In this document: positions 5,754-13,473 of the stretch, piece after piece
Layout of the letters: every line of letters starts with the position of its first letter
How positions within the stretch are numbered: position 1 is the stretch's first letter
Assembly: GCA_964354135.1 (NCBI GenBank)
Contig: CAYGZA010000094.1
Location: 1 to 18,934 of the forward strand
Origin: CAYGZA01 sp964354135
GTDB lineage: Bacteria > Planctomycetota > Planctomycetia > Pirellulales > Thermoguttaceae
DNA: 18,934 nt
Reading direction: 5' to 3'
Made by a program: the position numbers and the translations under genes
Notes under the pieces: model-generated
Told to the model about the DNA's origin: nothing
The model's database searches: none
The model's input: the letters and a program-made list of their open reading frames with translations, nothing else

Positions 5754-8700
5754 TCACCGGATGCCAAAGAGCCGCATCACGGCGTGATCCACCCGCTTTT
5801 CAAGCGGGCCGATCTTCATGGGTTCGCCTTTCTGCTTCAGGTCGTGTAGGGCGTGAGAAAGGTGCGCGAGGCCACGGTGGAGCTTGTTGTGCGGGTCGAA
5901 CCTGGGGATGCCGACGTGCTGCATGACGGAGGGGGAGCCGAAGCCCCGGCCCGCCGAGGAGTACGTCTTGATGAACTCGCGGACTGGCGTCGAATTCAGG
6001 ATCGCGCACAGGTAGTGGGCCTCAGCCTCATCCTCGGTCGCTATGAGCGACGTCGTATCCGTCGGAATGATCGTCTTGAAGCCGTAAGGGGTCTTTGCCT
6101 GTGAGGCGACAGCGGCCACCAGGTCGCTCGCCATCCGCTTCCAGACAACCTTGTACCGCGCAAATGTGTACTGGGCGATATTGAACTGGCTGTAAAATGG
6201 GTGCCCCGAGTCAGCGTGGTACTTCCGGAACGCTGCGCGTGCCAGCAACTCGTCTTTGAACCTGAGGAGATATCCATAGGTTCTCGGGTAGTCGTCCTGC
6301 ATCTTCGCCACGGAGTAGCCAGCCCTCGATTCGCGGTCCTGGGCAATCAGCACATGGATTGCTGGCTTGCATCGCCAGCGCTCTACGTCCGACCCACGAA
6401 GCGCAGGATAGAGAAGGTCGGTCTCGACGAGTTCTTCGACTGGCTCGATCGACCGCTTGCCGGTCTCGACCATGTTCCTGACGACGGCCCGTCCCTCCGT
6501 TATGACTTCCTTGACCTCAAGGCAGTAAACCCCGTAGGGCTCTACCCTCGCTCCCAGGCGCGCTTGGTAGGCGTTGTCGCCTTGGATCACCGCGAGGCCC
6601 TCTTGGGCGCGGCTCAGGGTTTGCCAGGAGCCGGTGGGCTTGCCCATGGGTTGGGCGAGGAGGCGTTTTCTCTCAAGGAGGGGCTTCGCCTGAGCCAGGG
6701 ACGCATCGGTGGGGATGCGACCGATGCCCTTCTTGCGCGTCCAGACGGTGTAGGGCACGGGATAGCGCGTGGCCTCGCCTTTCCTGGCGACGATGAGAGC
6801 GGTCTTGTTGGCCGCGCCCTCGAATGGCTGAACGGCGACAAAATCGTGGGCCTTGGTGACCCGGAAAGGGGCACCGTCGCCGAGGCGGAAGCGGCGGAAG
6901 CCCTCGCCGGCGCCCTTGGACTTGAAGACCTCCTGGGTGATGAGAAAGGCAAGCTTGCCCTTCGGCGCGACGTAGAAGTCCAGCGCGGCATAGGCGAAGA
7001 GCATCGAGAAATCCTTTTCTCCGCCGCCCAGCCGCGCGGCCATGCCCTTGAGTGAGAATAATCCGTAGTCCGTCCAGAGAGGGAGCGTCGCCTCGCGGTA
7101 TGCCTGCGCCAGATAGCCCCAGCGGATCCACGGCGGGTTGCCGACGACGTAGTCGAACTTCTCGGCGACCATGGGGGCGAATGCATTCTTGAGGAAGCGG
7201 GCCCAAATGCCGTTCTTCTTTTCCTTCTCGAGGGCTAACACTTGGCGGTAGAAGCTCGTGACGACCTCCTCGTGGGGCGGGAATACCAACCCCTCTCGCT
7301 TCAGCCGCTTCAGGGCGGCGTCGGCGGAATAGCGTTGTTTGGCCATGGACTCCACTAGGGGAGCGGCCCGCCTCATCAGGAAGCCGTTGTGCTTAACCCA
7401 GATGGCGGGAACCCGGAAGGTCTCGACCGCGGTGGGTACGCTCACGCAATCCCCCGCGGCAAGGTCCATCTGCCCTGCCCGTTGCGGCCAGAGGACCGAG
7501 TCGGCGAGGTAAACGGGGATCTCGGGGCTTTCAACCTGGTAGATGAGGTCCCCGAGAGCGAAGAGGTAGTTGGTTCGCGCGGCAATAACGGCGAGGGGGT
7601 TCAGGTCGAAGCCCCAAATGTTGGCGAGGATGCGCTTAGCGGTCTCCCGAGGGCGCTCTCCGTGGCGTGCCGCGTGTTGCTTGGCCCTCTGGATCGCTAG
7701 GACCAAAAACGTGCCAGAGCCGCAGGCCGGGTCCAGGAGGCGCTTGCGAGGGTCGCCATCGTAGCCCGCCTCGTCGAGAGTCATCTCGGCAAGCCAGTCG
7801 GGGGTGTAGTACTCGCCCAGGTGGTGCCGCACGTCCTGGGGAACGAGGTACTGGTAAAGCTTCTTCAGCAGGTCCCGTTGCGCGTGAGGGGCGATGACCG
7901 TGGTTGCCGGCTCGAATTCGGCCAGTCCGCGCGCCAGCTCCCTCAGCTTATCCCGCAGGTCGGGGGACAAGGCGTCCAGATACCACCGAAAGAAGTCGCC
8001 TTCCAGGAAGTTTGTGATGCCTCGCCGGGCAAACAGCCCCCCGTCTTCCACTCCCCGCAGCTTGCGGGCCAGGGCCGCGTCGTCCGCGTTCGCCAGGTCG
8101 TGGGAGAACGAGGACATGAACGAGGTTTCCGACAGACTCACCAACTCCGCCGCGATCAGCTTCATCAGGAGCACGAAGTACGTGTGGAGGCAGAAGAGGA
8201 GTTGCGGGAAGTCCACATTGCGCGATTGGCCATACACCCGGCACAGGCTCTCGCCCTCATCCCCCTCGACAGCGCTGAACTGCTCGCCGTAGACGATCCC
8301 GAAAAGCCGGCGCCATTCGTCGTAAAACGCGCGTACGCGTGAACTCGCGGCCCAATCGACCAGTGCTTTCTTGAGCGCGTGCAGGAGTTCGGCAGCGATA
8401 GGCGTCCGAGGGCCGAAGACGCGGGCCAGCTCCTCCGCCGTGAGCAAGCGGCGGTTGAGTGCCCGCATATAGGCCAGCAGCGTCGTCGCGCTCTCTCGGT
8501 TGAAGGGATAAGGTCCGCGCCGGACGAAGTCATTCCTATCCAGTTCAGTCTTCGCCCGTTCCACGTCGCCTCCGTAGTGGACGAAGAAGATCTGCTCCCC
8601 ATCGAAGCCGACGCCGACAAGCTTCGGGTCAAAGATGAAGAGGGCGTCTTTGCGGCTGCGGGCCTCGCCGCCGATGTACCCGACCAACTGGTCGAAGGCG

Positions 8701-8999
8701 TGCTCGACCGCTCTTTCGGAGCGCAACGCGCGGGGCGCTTCGTATTCGAAGATCACCTGGCCGTGGACGGCGTCCGCCCGGCCGCTGCGGTAGATCGCCT
8801 TCTCGTAGCGAGGGTCTCGCACCAGACCCAAGTCGCGCAACAGGGGATCGATTCCCTTCTCAAACCCAACGCGGAGATCCTCTTCCGTCCTCGCAGTGCG
8901 CATCAGGCGGGACGTATACGCGACCAGCTTCTCGGCAACGCCAGGGATCGAGTCGCGGCGATCAGCGTGAACCCACAGGGTAGTCTGCTTCGCGGCCAT
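5754..8999 (-). CDS. Eco57I-like (type IIG-like) restriction-modification protein
   Basis: This 1081-residue protein appears to combine nuclease, adenine methyltransferase and target recognition functions. Residues 73-87 (GRADAVHGQVIFEYE) look like a PD-(D/E)xK nuclease core with D76 and E85, but Glu87 occupies the usual Lys position. Methyltransferase motif X-like sequence HHLGEYYTPDWLAEM lies at about 392-406, the SAM-binding motif DPACGSGTF at 423-431 and catalytic NPPW at 621-624. The C-terminal part (about 740-1081) is probably the target recognition domain and has SSAGRGFGSPSVMQHVGIPRF. The start is the ATG at 8997-8999, preceded by ACGGGGGGAAT. An upstream TTG at 9083 would lie ahead of a good promoter (9042-9070) and was rejected. 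No partner restriction or BREX/DISARM gene is adjacent. The methylase call is firm and nuclease activity is inferred. Confidence 0.9.
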   Translation of the reverse strand: MAAKQTTLWVHADRRDSIPGVAEKLVAYTSRLMRTARTEEDLRVGFEKGIDPLLRDLGLVRDPRYEKAIYRSGRADAVHGQVIFEYEAPRALRSERAVEHAFDQLVGYIGGEARSRKDALFIFDPKLVGVGFDGEQIFFVHYGGDVERAKTELDRNDFVRRGPYPFNRESATTLLAYMRALNRRLLTAEELARVFGPRTPIAAELLHALKKALVDWAASSRVRAFYDEWRRLFGIVYGEQFSAVEGDEGESLCRVYGQSRNVDFPQLLFCLHTYFVLLMKLIAAELVSLSETSFMSSFSHDLANADDAALARKLRGVEDGGLFARRGITNFLEGDFFRWYLDALSPDLRDKLRELARGLAEFEPATTVIAPHAQRDLLKKLYQYLVPQDVRHHLGEYYTPDWLAEMTLDEAGYDGDPRKRLLDPACGSGTFLVLAIQRAKQHAARHGERPRETAKRILANIWGFDLNPLAVIAARTNYLFALGDLIYQVESPEIPVYLADSVLWPQRAGQMDLAAGDCVSVPTAVETFRVPAIWVKHNGFLMRRAAPLVESMAKQRYSADAALKRLKREGLVFPPHEEVVTSFYRQVLALEKEKKNGIWARFLKNAFAPMVAEKFDYVVGNPPWIRWGYLAQAYREATLPLWTDYGLFSLKGMAARLGGGEKDFSMLFAYAALDFYVAPKGKLAFLITQEVFKSKGAGEGFRRFRLGDGAPFRVTKAHDFVAVQPFEGAANKTALIVARKGEATRYPVPYTVWTRKKGIGRIPTDASLAQAKPLLERKRLLAQPMGKPTGSWQTLSRAQEGLAVIQGDNAYQARLGARVEPYGVYCLEVKEVITEGRAVVRNMVETGKRSIEPVEELVETDLLYPALRGSDVERWRCKPAIHVLIAQDRESRAGYSVAKMQDDYPRTYGYLLRFKDELLARAAFRKYHADSGHPFYSQFNIAQYTFARYKVVWKRMASDLVAAVASQAKTPYGFKTIIPTDTTSLIATEDEAEAHYLCAILNSTPVREFIKTYSSAGRGFGSPSVMQHVGIPRFDPHNKLHRGLAHLSHALHDLKQKGEPMKIGPLEKRVDHAVMRLFGIR

Positions 9000-9041
9000 A
9001 TTCCCCCCGTTCTCTATTTCCGGTGACCGTCGACAGGCGGA

Positions 9042-9070
9042 ATGATACTCCCGCGAAACCGGATATGCAA
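9042..9070 (-). promoter_or_regulatory. Predicted sigma70 promoter for the RM gene
   Basis: On the minus strand, TTGCAT (9065-9070) and TATCAT (9042-9047) are 17 nt apart. The expected start site near 9035 leaves a leader of about 36 nt to the ATG at 8999, and this argues against the longer start at 9083. Confidence 0.55.
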
Positions 9071-9210
9071 CTGGACTCGCCAAGACACCGGATTATGCGA
9101 GCTGCCGGGACCAGTGGCAGCCAGTGATGCTCACGCCGCGTTCTCGTTCAGAGGGACATTCAGTGAACAGGTGCGGCCGGGCTGGATCTGAAGGGTGATC
9201 CGGCGTCTGC

Positions 9211-9238
9211 CGAGTACTCAGTACCGGGTACCCGGCCG
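9211..9238. repeat. GTAC-rich palindromic stretch
   Basis: Three GTAC words fall in under 20 bp (GAGTACTCAGTAC, then CCGGGTACCCGG). The latter, at 9224-9235, is a perfect 12-bp palindrome. The function is unknown; it resembles the other short word repeats in this window. Confidence 0.6.
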
Positions 9239-9415
9239 CTTGGGTTGTGATTCTGCGCACGACCAGACCGCCCGCACCCCGTCGGCACAGCCTACTTGGC
9301 GTCCAATCCGAGCGCCGCCCGCGCGCCGGCCGCCGAAGCCCTGAAGCTCGAACACCAAGTCAGCGACCTGGAATGCCCTCCTGCGATTGTCACACTGGAC
9401 GCGCTTGATTTTCAT
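9218..9415 (-). CDS. Small hypothetical ORF, possibly a gene remnant (65 aa)
   Basis: A 65-codon frame begins at an ATG (9413-9415) with AGGGG five nt upstream and starts MKIKRVQCDNRRRAFQV. That start looks like a real protein beginning with basic and polar residues. The remaining sequence (about 18-65) is Arg/Gly-rich and looks like noncoding translation, and it ends inside the GTAC-rich repeat near 9220. I do not recognise a family. A remnant of a small gene decayed by frameshift is possible, and so is a chance frame. Confidence 0.25.
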   Translation of the reverse strand: MKIKRVQCDNRRRAFQVADLVFELQGFGGRRAGGARIGRQVGCADGVRAVWSCAESQPKRPGTRY

Positions 9416-9456
9416 AGACGCCCCTGCTCTTGGAGCTCGGCGATAAGCCCGAGAAT

Positions 9457-10722
9457 CTACGGCGCGCTCACGTCGTACGCGTAGAGGTTCGGCCCGTGGC
9501 GGACGTACAGCCTGCCGCCGCAGATCACGGGATGGGCCAGGACCATGTCGTCCCCCTTGGGGAGGTCGAACTGGCTCACGGCGCGGAATCCGCCGCCGGG
9601 GAGGATCGCCAGGAGCAGCATTCTGCCCTTGTCGGTCACGCCGTAGAGCATACGATCGGCGCAGGTGAGCGACAGCTTGCCCAGGGTCGTGTCGGTCTGC
9701 CTGGTCCGGCCGGTGAGGAAGTCGGCGCAGAAGAACGACTTCCCGCCGCTGCGGCAGGCGCTGCCGTAGAGGTGCCCGTCGAGGAGAATCACGCCGCCGT
9801 GGCAATTGTCGAGTTCCCGCCGGGACCATACCTCCGCGACGGTGCGGCTGTCCGGGCCGATTTTGAGGAGCGTGCTCCCGCCCAAGTGGCCGCTGGTGAC
9901 GAACACGTGCCCGTCGCGGAAGATGGGGGTAGTGATGTTCTGGTCGTGCGGCGTGACGTGGGGATGGGACCAGAGGAGCTTTCCGGTCCGCACGTCGACC
10001 GCGGCGACGGACCGCTGCATGAGCGTGATCAACTGGCGCACGCCCCGGTGTGCCACGACGACCGGCGAGCAGTACGCGGCGATGTCTTTCAGCTCGGTAT
10101 TGGCCCAGAGCGTCTTTCCCGTGCGCTTGTCCAAGGCGACGACGCGGCCTTTGTCGCCGCCCGGCACGCAGAGCACCCGATCGCCGTCGACGACGAGGTT
10201 CTCGGCCATGGCCCACGTGCCGTGCCGGGCCCCGAACTCGGATTGCAGCTCCACGGACCATAGGGGCTCGCCCGACGCCGCCCGATAAGCCGCCAGCCTG
10301 CCGGTGGGATTCATGTGGTACAGGGCGCCGTCGTCGTAGGTGGGCGTGGTGCGGGAGCCGGGGTACGGCCCGTTCCAGCTTGCGCCGTTTCGGGCCTTCC
10401 ACGCCAATTTGCCGCTCAGGTCCAGGGCGATGACCCACTCCTCATCGCCGAAGTCGCCCGCCGTGAAGATCCTCCCGCCGGCGATGGAGACCATCGAGTA
10501 CCCGCTGCCGCACTCGGACGATCTCCAGATCAGCCGTGGCCCGCGTTCGGGCCACTCCTTCAGCAGGCCCTTCTCCGACGAGATGTTGTCCCGGTTCGGC
10601 CCGTGGAACTGCGGCCACCAGGGGTCGCCGCCGGTTTGCGGAAACGCCGGGAGCGAGACGCCGAGGAGCGTCCCCGCGAGCAGAACCGCCTGAGCCGCGC
10701 TTGCCGTCATTCTTGCCATCAT
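9457..10722 (-). CDS. Secreted PQQ-like beta-propeller repeat protein
   Basis: This 421-residue protein has a signal peptide (MMARMTASAAQAVLLAGTLL, likely cleaved around residues 27-31) followed by WPQFHGPNRDN, a common opening of planctomycete PQQ-like propellers. Repeated blades show the ALDxxTGKxLW pattern, for example VVALDKRTGKTLWANTE, VAAVDVRTGKLLWSHP and LAAYRAASGEPLWSVEL. It is probably periplasmic or cell-surface. No catalytic dehydrogenase residues could be assigned, so it may be structural or binding and not a true quinoprotein enzyme. The start is the ATG at 10720-10722, with AAGGA 7 nt upstream. A frame extending to 11118 would run into kdpD and was rejected. It lies downstream of kdpD with a 163-bp gap and seems functionally unrelated. 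Confidence 0.85.
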   Translation of the reverse strand: MMARMTASAAQAVLLAGTLLGVSLPAFPQTGGDPWWPQFHGPNRDNISSEKGLLKEWPERGPRLIWRSSECGSGYSMVSIAGGRIFTAGDFGDEEWVIALDLSGKLAWKARNGASWNGPYPGSRTTPTYDDGALYHMNPTGRLAAYRAASGEPLWSVELQSEFGARHGTWAMAENLVVDGDRVLCVPGGDKGRVVALDKRTGKTLWANTELKDIAAYCSPVVVAHRGVRQLITLMQRSVAAVDVRTGKLLWSHPHVTPHDQNITTPIFRDGHVFVTSGHLGGSTLLKIGPDSRTVAEVWSRRELDNCHGGVILLDGHLYGSACRSGGKSFFCADFLTGRTRQTDTTLGKLSLTCADRMLYGVTDKGRMLLLAILPGGGFRAVSQFDLPKGDDMVLAHPVICGGRLYVRHGPNLYAYDVSAP

Positions 10723-10885
10723 GCACTTTTCCTTGGGCGAAAGGTCGGACCGTCGTGGAGATTGCGTGCAGGCCGCCGGTGGATCTCCTTCCCTTGTTGT
10801 ATTCTCCATAAAGGAGCAACGCAAGACGCAGCTCCAGCCAGAAGAGGGCGAGGCTCTTGCCGAGCCGGAGTGGGAGGGCAAGCTT

Positions 10886-12841
10886 TCACGATGGCCCCAG
10901 ATCGGCACGTTCCACCGCCAAAGCGATGAGTTCCGCCAACGCTTCCAGAAGGTGCAATTGCTCGGGATCGACCATCCGCCGAGTGTCCGGGGGCAGGACA
11001 CCAAGTACGCCGACCGTGCCGCAGGAAACGGCAAGGGGCAAGTAGATCCCCTCCGCTCCGGGAAGCGTAGCCGTTCCCCGGCCGGCCGTTTGCCCGTGCT
11101 CAAGCACCCATTTCGCAACCGCCTCGTCGTGCGCGCTGGGCAGGAAGCCGTCCACGTCGGCTCCCAACGGACGCAGACGGCGCTCTCCGTCGGGCAGGAG
11201 AACCACTGCTCGGGCGTCCGAAGCGGCGATGACGTGGCGGACCGCGATCCGGGCGATCTGCTCGCGGCTGTGGGTGGCCGTCAGCTCCCGGCTGATGGCG
11301 TAAAGCGCCGCCGTGCGCCGCTCGCGCTGCCGCGCCGATTCCGCCTGGAACCGCACTCTGGCCGTCAGGGTGCTGATTGTCAAGCCGGTCAGCAACATGA
11401 CGAGGAACGTCAGCAGGTACTGCGTGTCCTCGACCGCGAAACTGAGCTTGGGCTCGACGAAAAAGAAATCGAACGCAGCCACGCCGAGGATCGATCCGAG
11501 GATCGATGGGCCGTGGCCGAACCGCAGGGCCACGGCAACCACGCCCAAGAGGTAGATCATCACCAGATTGGTCGGCGCGAGGTACGGCGACACCATCGCA
11601 CCCAGCGCCGTGCAGCCGACTACCACGGCCAATGCCCAGAAGTAGTCCAGGCGCGAGCGCGGCGGCGAGCGAGGCCGCAGCGCCGACGCGGAAGCCGGCT
11701 GCGGATCGCCGCTGATCACGTACACGTCGATGTCCCCGCACTTGCGCGCAAGCTCGTACACGAGGGAGCCGCCAAGGAACTCCCTCCACCTGGGCCGTTG
11801 GGGCTTGCCCACCACGATCTTGGTGACGTTTCGGCTGCGGGCGTAATGGATCAACTCGTCGGCCACGTCGTGCCCGCTGAACGTGGCCGTCTCGCCCCCG
11901 AGCTGCTCGGCCAGGTGGAGCGATTGCGCCAACTCGTCCCGGTCTCCGTCGGAGAGCCTCGCGTCGGCCGGCGTCTCCACGTGGACCGCGACCCAAGGAG
12001 CCTTCAGACCGGCCGCCATGCGGCGCGTTGCGCGGATGAGCCGGGCGGCAAACGGGCTTGGCCCGACGCAGACCAAGAGCCGCTCGCGGGCCGGCCACGT
12101 CCCGGAGACGGCGTGCTCCTCGCGATATACCTCCATTTGCTCTCCGACGCGCTCGGCGGTCCGCCGTAGAGCGAGTTCCCGAAGCGCAATGAGGTTTCCC
12201 TTAGTGAAGAAGTGGGCCATCGCCCGTTCGGCTTCCTGCGGGATGTATACCTTCCCTTCCCGCAAGCGCTCCAGCAGGTCGTCCGGAGCCAAGTCGACCA
12301 GCTCCACCTCGTCGGCTTCCTCAAAGATGGAATCGGGCACCGTTTCGCGGACGATCACCCCGGTGATCTGGGCAATCACGTCGTTGAGGCTTTCCAGGTG
12401 CTGGACGTTCAGGGTCGTATAAACGTCGATCCCCGCGTCGAGCAAGGGCATCACGTCCTGCCACCTTCGGGTGTGCGTCAGCCCCGGCACGTTCGTATGG
12501 GCCAACTCGTCCACGAGGATCAACTGGGGATGACGGGCCAAGGCAGCGTCGAGATTGAACTCCAGGAGCTTCGTGCCCCGGTAGATAACCTCCAGGCGAG
12601 GCAGGACGTCGAGCCCCAGCACGAGGGCCTGGGTTTCGGGGCGGCAGTGCGGCTCGATGTAGCCGACCACGACGTCGACCCCTTCCTTGGCCACCTTGCG
12701 GGCGGCTTCGAGCATGGAATAGGTCTTCCCCACACCTGGTGCCGCACCGAAGAAGACCTTCAGCTTGCCGCGTGCCCGTTTTGCATCTTCGGCTTGTAGA
12801 CGAGCCAATAGGGTATCGGGATCCGGGCGCTCGTCAGTCAT
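10886..12841 (-). CDS. kdpD: KdpD-like sensor without a histidine kinase core
   Basis: This 651-residue protein has the KdpD N-terminal domain with Walker A GAAPGVGKT (32-40) and Walker B-like LILVDELAH (107-115). A USP-like domain follows (about 253-378, with VVGKPQRPRWREFLGGS). Four DUF4118 membrane segments lie at about 400-492, and a GAF-like domain spans about 505-645. It then stops. E. coli KdpD is about 894 residues with HisKA and HATPase regions after this point, and neither is present here or in the remaining 163 bp before the next gene. A H-box or N-box was not found in any frame. No kdpE neighbour is seen. The ATG at 12839-12841 has AGGGG 8 nt upstream. The gene is last in the kdp operon, 45 bp after kdpC. 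It may sense K+ or ATP and act through a partner, or be a truncated gene. Confidence 0.85.
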   Translation of the reverse strand: MTDERPDPDTLLARLQAEDAKRARGKLKVFFGAAPGVGKTYSMLEAARKVAKEGVDVVVGYIEPHCRPETQALVLGLDVLPRLEVIYRGTKLLEFNLDAALARHPQLILVDELAHTNVPGLTHTRRWQDVMPLLDAGIDVYTTLNVQHLESLNDVIAQITGVIVRETVPDSIFEEADEVELVDLAPDDLLERLREGKVYIPQEAERAMAHFFTKGNLIALRELALRRTAERVGEQMEVYREEHAVSGTWPARERLLVCVGPSPFAARLIRATRRMAAGLKAPWVAVHVETPADARLSDGDRDELAQSLHLAEQLGGETATFSGHDVADELIHYARSRNVTKIVVGKPQRPRWREFLGGSLVYELARKCGDIDVYVISGDPQPASASALRPRSPPRSRLDYFWALAVVVGCTALGAMVSPYLAPTNLVMIYLLGVVAVALRFGHGPSILGSILGVAAFDFFFVEPKLSFAVEDTQYLLTFLVMLLTGLTISTLTARVRFQAESARQRERRTAALYAISRELTATHSREQIARIAVRHVIAASDARAVVLLPDGERRLRPLGADVDGFLPSAHDEAVAKWVLEHGQTAGRGTATLPGAEGIYLPLAVSCGTVGVLGVLPPDTRRMVDPEQLHLLEALAELIALAVERADLGPS

Positions 12842-12886
12842 GCCGAAAACCCCTACGGAATGCCAGGCGGGATTGCCGAAGCCCGG

Positions 12887-13462
12887 TCATCGCGGGAGCC
12901 GGTCAAGGTCGAGATTCAATTGTACGACATTCACCCGTGGCTCGCCCAACACTTGCAGGGTCCGTCCTTCCGTGTTCTCCTTGACCCGCTGCCGGACGGT
13001 CTCCTCGTCCAGACCGCGGGCCTTCGCCACCCGTCTCACCTGGTACTCTGCCGCGGCCGGGCTGATGTGCGGGTCAAGCCCGCTGCCGGATGCGGTAACC
13101 AAGTCCACAGGAATCGGTGCCCGGTTCTCAGGGTCCACAGCCCGCAAGGCCGCGATCCGCGAGCGGACCACTTCTGTCAGGGCCGGATTGGTCGGCCCCA
13201 GGTTGGACCCTCCCGAGGCTTGCGCGTTGTAAGGCATTAGCAGAGTCCCTGAAGGCCGGCTCCAGAAGTATTTGGGATCGTCAAAGCTCTGACCGAGAAG
13301 GGCGGACGCCACCGCCCTGCCGTCCCGGTACATCAAGCTGCCGTTTGCCTGATGCGGCAAGAGCGCCTGAGCCACGCCGGTGACCACAAGCGGGTAGATC
13401 ACGCCCGTCAGGAGGCTGAAGACAGCGAGGATCAGAAGTGCGGGCCTCAACTGACTGAGCAT
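12887..13462 (-). CDS. kdpC: Potassium-transporting ATPase subunit KdpC
   Basis: This 191-residue KdpC is the single-span stabilising subunit of the Kdp K+ pump. A hydrophobic N-terminal segment (LLILAVFSLLTGVIYPLVVT, about 9-28) is followed by KdpC motifs: ASALLGQSFDDPKYFWSRPS, GSNLGPTNPALTEVVRSR, and near the end SGLDPHISPAAAEYQVRRVAKARGL. The length matches the family. The ATG at 13460-13462 has AGGGAAG upstream, overlapping the TAA of kdpB 11 bp before. kdpD follows 45 bp downstream. Translational coupling with kdpB is likely. Confidence 0.97.
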   Translation of the reverse strand: MLSQLRPALLILAVFSLLTGVIYPLVVTGVAQALLPHQANGSLMYRDGRAVASALLGQSFDDPKYFWSRPSGTLLMPYNAQASGGSNLGPTNPALTEVVRSRIAALRAVDPENRAPIPVDLVTASGSGLDPHISPAAAEYQVRRVAKARGLDEETVRQRVKENTEGRTLQVLGEPRVNVVQLNLDLDRLPR

Positions 13463-13473
13463 GGCAGCTTCCC

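Larger units (their letters stand above)
9000..9456. other. Intergenic region between the PQQ propeller gene and the RM gene
   Basis: This 457-bp spacer holds the RM promoter (9042-9070), the doubtful small frame at 9218-9415 and a GTAC-rich stretch around 9211-9238 that includes the 12-bp palindrome CCGGGTACCCGG at 9224-9235. Nothing else was recognised. Confidence 0.5.

Noticed and set aside
9000..9083. Longer start for the RM gene at 9083
   Set aside because: The extra 28 codons would overlap the predicted TTGCAT/TATCAT promoter, and the ATG at 8999 has a better upstream purine run.
10723..10885. A frameshifted HisKA/HATPase fragment of KdpD
   Set aside because: Only 163 bp separate kdpD from the next gene, and no kinase motif is visible in any frame I read there.
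10723..11118. N-terminal extension of the PQQ propeller frame into kdpD
   Set aside because: The ATG at 10722 has AAGGA at the right distance and opens a signal peptide. The upstream part overlaps kdpD and lacks protein-like composition.
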